From contig NZ_JBNPMZ010000002.1 of NCBI RefSeq assembly GCF_050314255.1, positions 62,001 through 126,000 on the forward strand: a stretch of DNA of 64,000 bases, given 5' to 3'. The position numbers were made by a program, and so were the translations under genes. Under the pieces are notes generated by a model. It ran no database searches and was not told the origin of the DNA. It was given only the letters and a program-made list of their open reading frames with translations. Every line of letters begins with the position of its first letter. Position 1 is the stretch's first letter. Below, one piece after another: positions 60,089 through 64,000 of this stretch. This DNA is from Claveliimonas sp034178805 (GTDB lineage Bacteria; Bacillota; Clostridia; Lachnospirales; Lachnospiraceae).

Positions 60089-60565
60089 CTATAAATTTAT
60101 TCTGTATTTCAATCTGCTTCCTGATCTAAAAAAATGAACTTTGTCAACTTCCGGGTCACTATACATTATAAGTCTCCCATTAATTACCTTGAATGCCGCA
60201 AAAAATACATTTCCAGTCTCACCTTTCAGTTCACTTTCTTTGGATTCTACATATTGATCTATCTCTTTTTTTGCAATGACTGCCTTACCCAACACAGATT
60301 CCGCATAATCTTTCGATTTACCTGCATAATATTTTGCATTATCTGTTAATGACTCTGGTACCTCATCTCTACCTACTGCATAACGCTCTGACAGCTTTGC
60401 ATATTCATCATAAATAGCTTCTGTTTCAAGGATTTTCTTTTTAACATTTTCATAAGATTCATTATCTTCGTTAATCTTTGTGATAGCATTGATTATTGCC
60501 GCTCTGACATCTTCCCCATACTGTGCGTTTTGGATCCACTGGATGTATGTACTAATGTCTGCCAT
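60089..60565 (-). CDS. Phage baseplate/tail accessory protein
   Basis: A 158-residue protein. The N-terminal MADISTYIQWIQNAQYGEDV followed by RAAIINAI is shared with the protein at 61099-61905, a tail-associated N-terminal motif. A helical linker (about 30 to 125) and a beta-rich end (GRLIMYSDPEVDKVHFF) follow. It lies between the secreted protein and the tail fibre in the late operon, so it is probably a baseplate or fibre-connector part. Confidence 0.6.
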   Translation of the reverse strand: MADISTYIQWIQNAQYGEDVRAAIINAITKINEDNESYENVKKKILETEAIYDEYAKLSERYAVGRDEVPESLTDNAKYYAGKSKDYAESVLGKAVIAKKEIDQYVESKESELKGETGNVFFAAFKVINGRLIMYSDPEVDKVHFFRSGSRLKYRINL

Positions 60566-60580
60566 TGTTATTCACCACAC

Positions 60581-61081
60581 TTAATAAACATTACCCTTAC
60601 TGACAGTTTTCTTTTCTGACCACATACTGTATGTTTCATTCTCCCCATAAGCTCTCACTTCCACTGTAGCTCCGTCCATACCTTCTGCAATAAATTCATC
60701 AATTGTTCCATACTTTGTCAGTATATTATACTTTGATTCATATGTTTTTGAAGTTCCATCTTCTTTTGTGACTCTGACTTTATATGACGTGGCACCTTCG
60801 ATTTCATTCCACCCAACGGTTAACACGGAATATGCACCTCGAATTGTTTCCTTCTGCCAATAACTTGCAACCGCAACATCTGGTCTATCAAGAATCATTT
60901 TTTCAAGCTGCTTCTGAACTGCTTTGTTTACAGCATCTTTCATATCATCAGAAAGTTCCACTTCAATATCAGGTACCTTGGGAATATCTGGTGCCTTATA
61001 AATTGGTGTACAAGCAAAAGCTGTTGTTGTACATGACAGTGCTAATATTAAAGTGCATAATAAACATAAAAGTTTCTTCAT
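60581..61081 (-). CDS. Secreted phage-encoded protein with FnIII-like domain
   Basis: A 166-residue protein with a clear signal peptide (MKKLLCLLCTLILALSCTTT, cleavage after AFA). The mature part has a helical region, then a fibronectin-type-III-like fold: VGWNEIEGATSYKVRVTKED and then ATVEVRAYGENETYSMW. It is placed inside the tail operon although virion proteins have no signal peptides. It may be a lysogenic-conversion factor or act at the cell surface during infection. Confidence 0.65.
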   Translation of the reverse strand: MKKLLCLLCTLILALSCTTTAFACTPIYKAPDIPKVPDIEVELSDDMKDAVNKAVQKQLEKMILDRPDVAVASYWQKETIRGAYSVLTVGWNEIEGATSYKVRVTKEDGTSKTYESKYNILTKYGTIDEFIAEGMDGATVEVRAYGENETYSMWSEKKTVSKGNVY

Positions 61082-61098
61082 AATATAACATTCCTTTC

Positions 61099-61905
61099 TT
61101 ATTTCATTGCTTCAATTTTTGATATTGCTTGACCTAAAGTTCCTTTATACTCATAGTTATACCCATTAGAATAACCAACAGTTGGGTAAGCGTCTTTTTC
61201 ACTTGATGATATATACCCATAACTTTTATCGTATTCCACGTATTTCACTTTCTGTGCACTACACTTCAATACATTATAATCCTGACCATCTATTTTCATT
61301 GTAGTGTAAGTGAATTCTGTGTTATTTCTTATCTTGTAACAAACACCATCCACCATAGCAAACTTACCGGAAATAATATTTAAGTCTGATGGTGTATTAT
61401 TTTTTGAGTTAAAGTTTATTGTAGATAATGGTTCTGCTACTGTTACACTTCCGTTGAGATTACCAACAGAATCACTGTAGTCAATCGTAGTTTCTGCAAC
61501 TGCACCCTGTACAGAAATCACTTTAAAAACAATCAATTCTGAGGATTGTTCATACGACGTAGTCTTTGAACTACTGAATTTTTCCCACACATGTACATTT
61601 AATATATCATCAGGCATGGACGCAAGTTCATCTGTAATTTTCCCAATCTGTTCACGAACTGCAGTACCTGCTGTTGCATATGTCTTACCGTCAGCACCGA
61701 CACGGATATCAGTAAGTTCGCTGTTACCTTCCGTTGACCCGCTTTGTGATACAAGATTATCAATTCTTTCTCTTGCAATAAGATCAATAGCTCCCGATTT
61801 TCCATCTTCATAACACTGATAAATTGCATCACGTATTGCCTGACGAACATCTTTACCATATACTGCACTTAAAATTTTCTTTAAGTAATCATTTATATCA
61901 GCCAT
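61099..61905 (-). CDS. Phage tail/baseplate protein
   Basis: A 268-residue protein. It starts MADINDYLKKILSAVYGKDV, then RQAIRDAI, the motif shared with 60089-60565. A coiled coil with LVSQSGSTEG and IRVGADGKTYATAGTAVREQ follows, common in phage tail-fibre connectors; the C-terminal 150 residues are beta-rich. ATG 61905 is chosen because AAAGGA lies upstream. It is probably a baseplate or BppU-like connector. Confidence 0.65.
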   Translation of the reverse strand: MADINDYLKKILSAVYGKDVRQAIRDAIYQCYEDGKSGAIDLIARERIDNLVSQSGSTEGNSELTDIRVGADGKTYATAGTAVREQIGKITDELASMPDDILNVHVWEKFSSSKTTSYEQSSELIVFKVISVQGAVAETTIDYSDSVGNLNGSVTVAEPLSTINFNSKNNTPSDLNIISGKFAMVDGVCYKIRNNTEFTYTTMKIDGQDYNVLKCSAQKVKYVEYDKSYGYISSSEKDAYPTVGYSNGYNYEYKGTLGQAISKIEAMK

Positions 61906-61920
61906 TTCTATCATCCTTTC

Positions 61921-63342
61921 TTAAATCATTTTATGCAGCTTGTCCGTAAGTGTTGTAAACAGCACTCCAAACGTATAAACTGATTTATCTGGTTCCATGA
62001 TATTTAATTCAATCTTTAAACATTGAAATAACGTATCAATTTCATGCGGTGGTGATATAACCCTGACATAATCACCTACAGAAATAGACTCTGTATTAAT
62101 ATCTGTTAAATGCAAATCAACCGCTTTTAATGTAAGATTTACAGACATTTCTATACCTGATTCCAACAATGTTTTTCCTTTTTTTAAAAGGTTATCCGCA
62201 ATTGTTACGTCATCCCACTCATGAATTTTTGTAATTCTTCCAAATAATGAAATTCCAAGTTCGCTTTCAATGTAATCTTTACCGTCATTGACAGACTCAA
62301 TTGTTAACCTTCCAATGTTGTTCCCATCTTCATCTTGCTGTTCAACACCCAACGGAATTAATACGGTAAATACATCTTCTGCTGTTATATACTCTGTAAT
62401 GTCTAACAGATTTTTACCAAATTCGATTACCTGAGAATTAGTTTTCCCAGATTCATTAAGATAATCCAGGTATCTGACACCTTCCTGTAATCTTGGAATT
62501 AGATATCCACCGTGAGTATCTATAAACTTCTCATTCAACTCGTCAAATGTATTTGGGTATTGTGAGGATTCACGGTTAATATAATTGTTTGGATCTGTAA
62601 CTGTAACGTTTCCAATCTGAAACTGTTTCCAATCGTCCACCTGACTGTTGTGATTGTTAATGAACTGTGAAAACAATTCTGGTATATCCCCTTGAAATTG
62701 ATACGGCCTTTGAATCGAATCGAGAAGAAACGCAAGCTGCCCTTCACAATAAATGTCTTTTCTTTTATAAAAATCATTCTTACTATAAAGGACGCGTCCA
62801 AAAAAGATTTCTTTTTCATTAACTTCTTTTTTTAATTCTTGTAAATAATATGTATAGTCATAAAACGCAATTGTAATGGTACCTGATGAAATTCTCCTAT
62901 TTATGCTTGTAAACTTGTATACCTTATCATCACTAGAACCATCCGAAAGATCACCATAAAAATAGCTATGTGTTTTATAGTTACTATATATTTTGTATGA
63001 GTCAGCACCTTCTATATCTAACGGCTGTTTTAAAATAATTTTACCTGTATATTTATCAATTGCTGCGGTTTTATATATCACAGTCTTTGGTATAGAAGAT
63101 TGTGTTGATTTGTAAGTTTTTTTAGTGTTTATCAATTCATACGCACTTTCACTCGATACCACCTTACATGTGGACTTCAATTTATTAATACTGTTATACA
63201 TTACATTATTTGGTGGAAGAGTAAATTCAAAAGACCCTGACTTATTTAATTCAGATACCACCTTGCCGGATATCATTGAATATCCTTCATTCGACAGCAG
63301 TGGGGAATATACCACTTTATCATCAATATAAACTGTATACAC
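61921..63342 (-). CDS. Phage tail-associated (Tal/endopeptidase-like) protein
   Basis: A 473-residue protein of the siphovirus tail-tip group. SGSFEFTLPPNNVMYNSI near residue 35 and VGDYVRVISPPHEIDTLFQC near residue 430 resemble the N-terminal structural part of prophage endopeptidase tail proteins. It starts with GTG 63342, overlapping the Dit stop codon by one base, with GGGGGG upstream. Dit followed by Tal is the standard order of siphovirus tails. A catalytic peptidase part is not visible, so it may be structural only. Confidence 0.75.
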   Translation of the reverse strand: MYTVYIDDKVVYSPLLSNEGYSMISGKVVSELNKSGSFEFTLPPNNVMYNSINKLKSTCKVVSSESAYELINTKKTYKSTQSSIPKTVIYKTAAIDKYTGKIILKQPLDIEGADSYKIYSNYKTHSYFYGDLSDGSSDDKVYKFTSINRRISSGTITIAFYDYTYYLQELKKEVNEKEIFFGRVLYSKNDFYKRKDIYCEGQLAFLLDSIQRPYQFQGDIPELFSQFINNHNSQVDDWKQFQIGNVTVTDPNNYINRESSQYPNTFDELNEKFIDTHGGYLIPRLQEGVRYLDYLNESGKTNSQVIEFGKNLLDITEYITAEDVFTVLIPLGVEQQDEDGNNIGRLTIESVNDGKDYIESELGISLFGRITKIHEWDDVTIADNLLKKGKTLLESGIEMSVNLTLKAVDLHLTDINTESISVGDYVRVISPPHEIDTLFQCLKIELNIMEPDKSVYTFGVLFTTLTDKLHKMI

Positions 63343-64000
63343 TATAATCTTCCCCCCATATAGTCAATTGAAACATAACCGTTTCCTGTAAAGTTCAGTG
63401 TGTTCATTCCTTCTTTAATGATGATGTTTAGTACCCTGTTTGTTCCATCAGCAAGATCATATGTCATATCCTCAAATTTTACTTTCAGCCCAGTGCCATC
63501 ATCCGATTTTACAATAAACTCAGGTACAACTGATTTTCGTCTACCCTCAATTTCGAACGTTAATTCACCATCAACTTTAATATCTTTGTAATCACGTATA
63601 ATTCCAGTTTCAAAATTGAAAGAATCCCATTCCCAATCTTCCAAGCTACCGAACAATTCCATTTTATACGGTTCAACGCTACCCTCAATTGTAATAGTGG
63701 AAGTCACTTTATTTGACTTCCACTCATTTACAGCAAATCTACCAATATATTGATAAGTAGGGTCTTCATCTAAAATCACGTGCATTTCTCTTCCGTGTAA
63801 GAAGTCAAGAATTTCCGAATAGATGTTTGACCATCTTTCCCTTGCATCAATCACATTAAATTCACAAGTGATTTGTCTGTTTTCATATTTGACTTCACCA
63901 GTCATGGATTCTGTCAAATCAATGACTCCATCAGATGCAGGTACATCAATATAAATTGTTTTTGGTGTTGGAGGACTGATTATAGGCCTTGACTTTAGAA
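63342..64000 (-). CDS. Distal tail (Dit) protein, 5' end cut off by window
   Basis: The frame is open to the window edge, so the N-terminus is missing. The visible part begins RPIISPPTPKTIYIDVPASD and then DLTESMTGEVKYENR, typical of the Dit/phage_tail family; EWDSFNFETG and the C-terminal NTLNFTGNGYVSIDYMGG follow. Dit forms the hub at the tip of the siphovirus tail. About 220 residues are seen. The preceding tape-measure gene should lie just outside the window. Confidence 0.8.
   Translation of the reverse strand, partial: LKSRPIISPPTPKTIYIDVPASDGVIDLTESMTGEVKYENRQITCEFNVIDARERWSNIYSEILDFLHGREMHVILDEDPTYQYIGRFAVNEWKSNKVTSTITIEGSVEPYKMELFGSLEDWEWDSFNFETGIIRDYKDIKVDGELTFEIEGRRKSVVPEFIVKSDDGTGLKVKFEDMTYDLADGTNRVLNIIIKEGMNTLNFTGNGYVSIDYMGGRL

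Overview
The window looks like a chromosome segment of a gut-type Firmicute, most likely a Lachnospiraceae relative (inferred from gene families and from gene order; there is no rRNA or marker gene here). It has a host part of moderate G+C (about 1 to 31 kb), a decayed junction (31 to 33 kb), an AT-rich mobile element with plasmid functions (about 33.3 to 53.4 kb) and the left part of a siphovirus-type prophage (about 53.4 kb to the right edge, where it is cut off).

Host part: the 3' part of malQ, plsC, then pncB-ddl-murF-HAD phosphatase (NAD salvage and cell wall). A convergent four-gene metal operon follows (His-rich CobW GTPase, CobW/YcgQ-like fusion, ZIP transporter, P-type ATPase). After these come a FliB-like protein, an AGCS symporter, a two-repeat permease, a MoxR/VWA/LRR operon, HD hydrolases, a Rieske oxidoreductase, a lone tyrosine recombinase, a PflX-like radical SAM protein, rubrerythrin, upp and an ArsC/Spx-like protein. 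A broken degV, a YhhN/PAP2 pair, a PLD-like remnant, a broken GNAT gene and a DinJ/YafQ toxin-antitoxin pair follow. Between genes there are a 142-bp MITE-like repeat and two GGGGACGG palindromes.

Mobile element: a large serine recombinase at the left end, a small resolvase, a MOBP-type relaxase with an accessory protein and a candidate oriT, a complete type I restriction-modification operon (hsdM-hsdS-hsdR), ParA plus a ribbon-helix-helix partner with 11-bp-phased operators, an SF3 helicase/primase replication gene with a 1.6-kb field of nested repeats (probable origin), and a candidate counter-transcribed RNA. Two cas-less mini-CRISPR arrays with type I-C-like repeats and a shared leader bracket the mob/RM/par block. 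An exact decamer, TTTCCTACCC, occurs eight times and only inside this element.

Prophage: the tail and lysis end of a siphovirus late operon, all on the minus strand (Dit, tail endopeptidase-like protein, baseplate-like proteins, a secreted FnIII-like protein, a 786-residue tail fibre, holin and a modular endolysin). Embedded in it is a complete diversity-generating retroelement (DGR): a tail-fibre gene ending in a variable repeat, a 114-bp template repeat and a reverse transcriptase with IGNYLSQ and YMDD. The two repeats differ at 21 positions and every one is an adenine in the template, the signature of adenine-specific mutagenic homing. This is the clearest exciting system in the window; the twin mini-CRISPR arrays and the nested-repeat origin are the next best.
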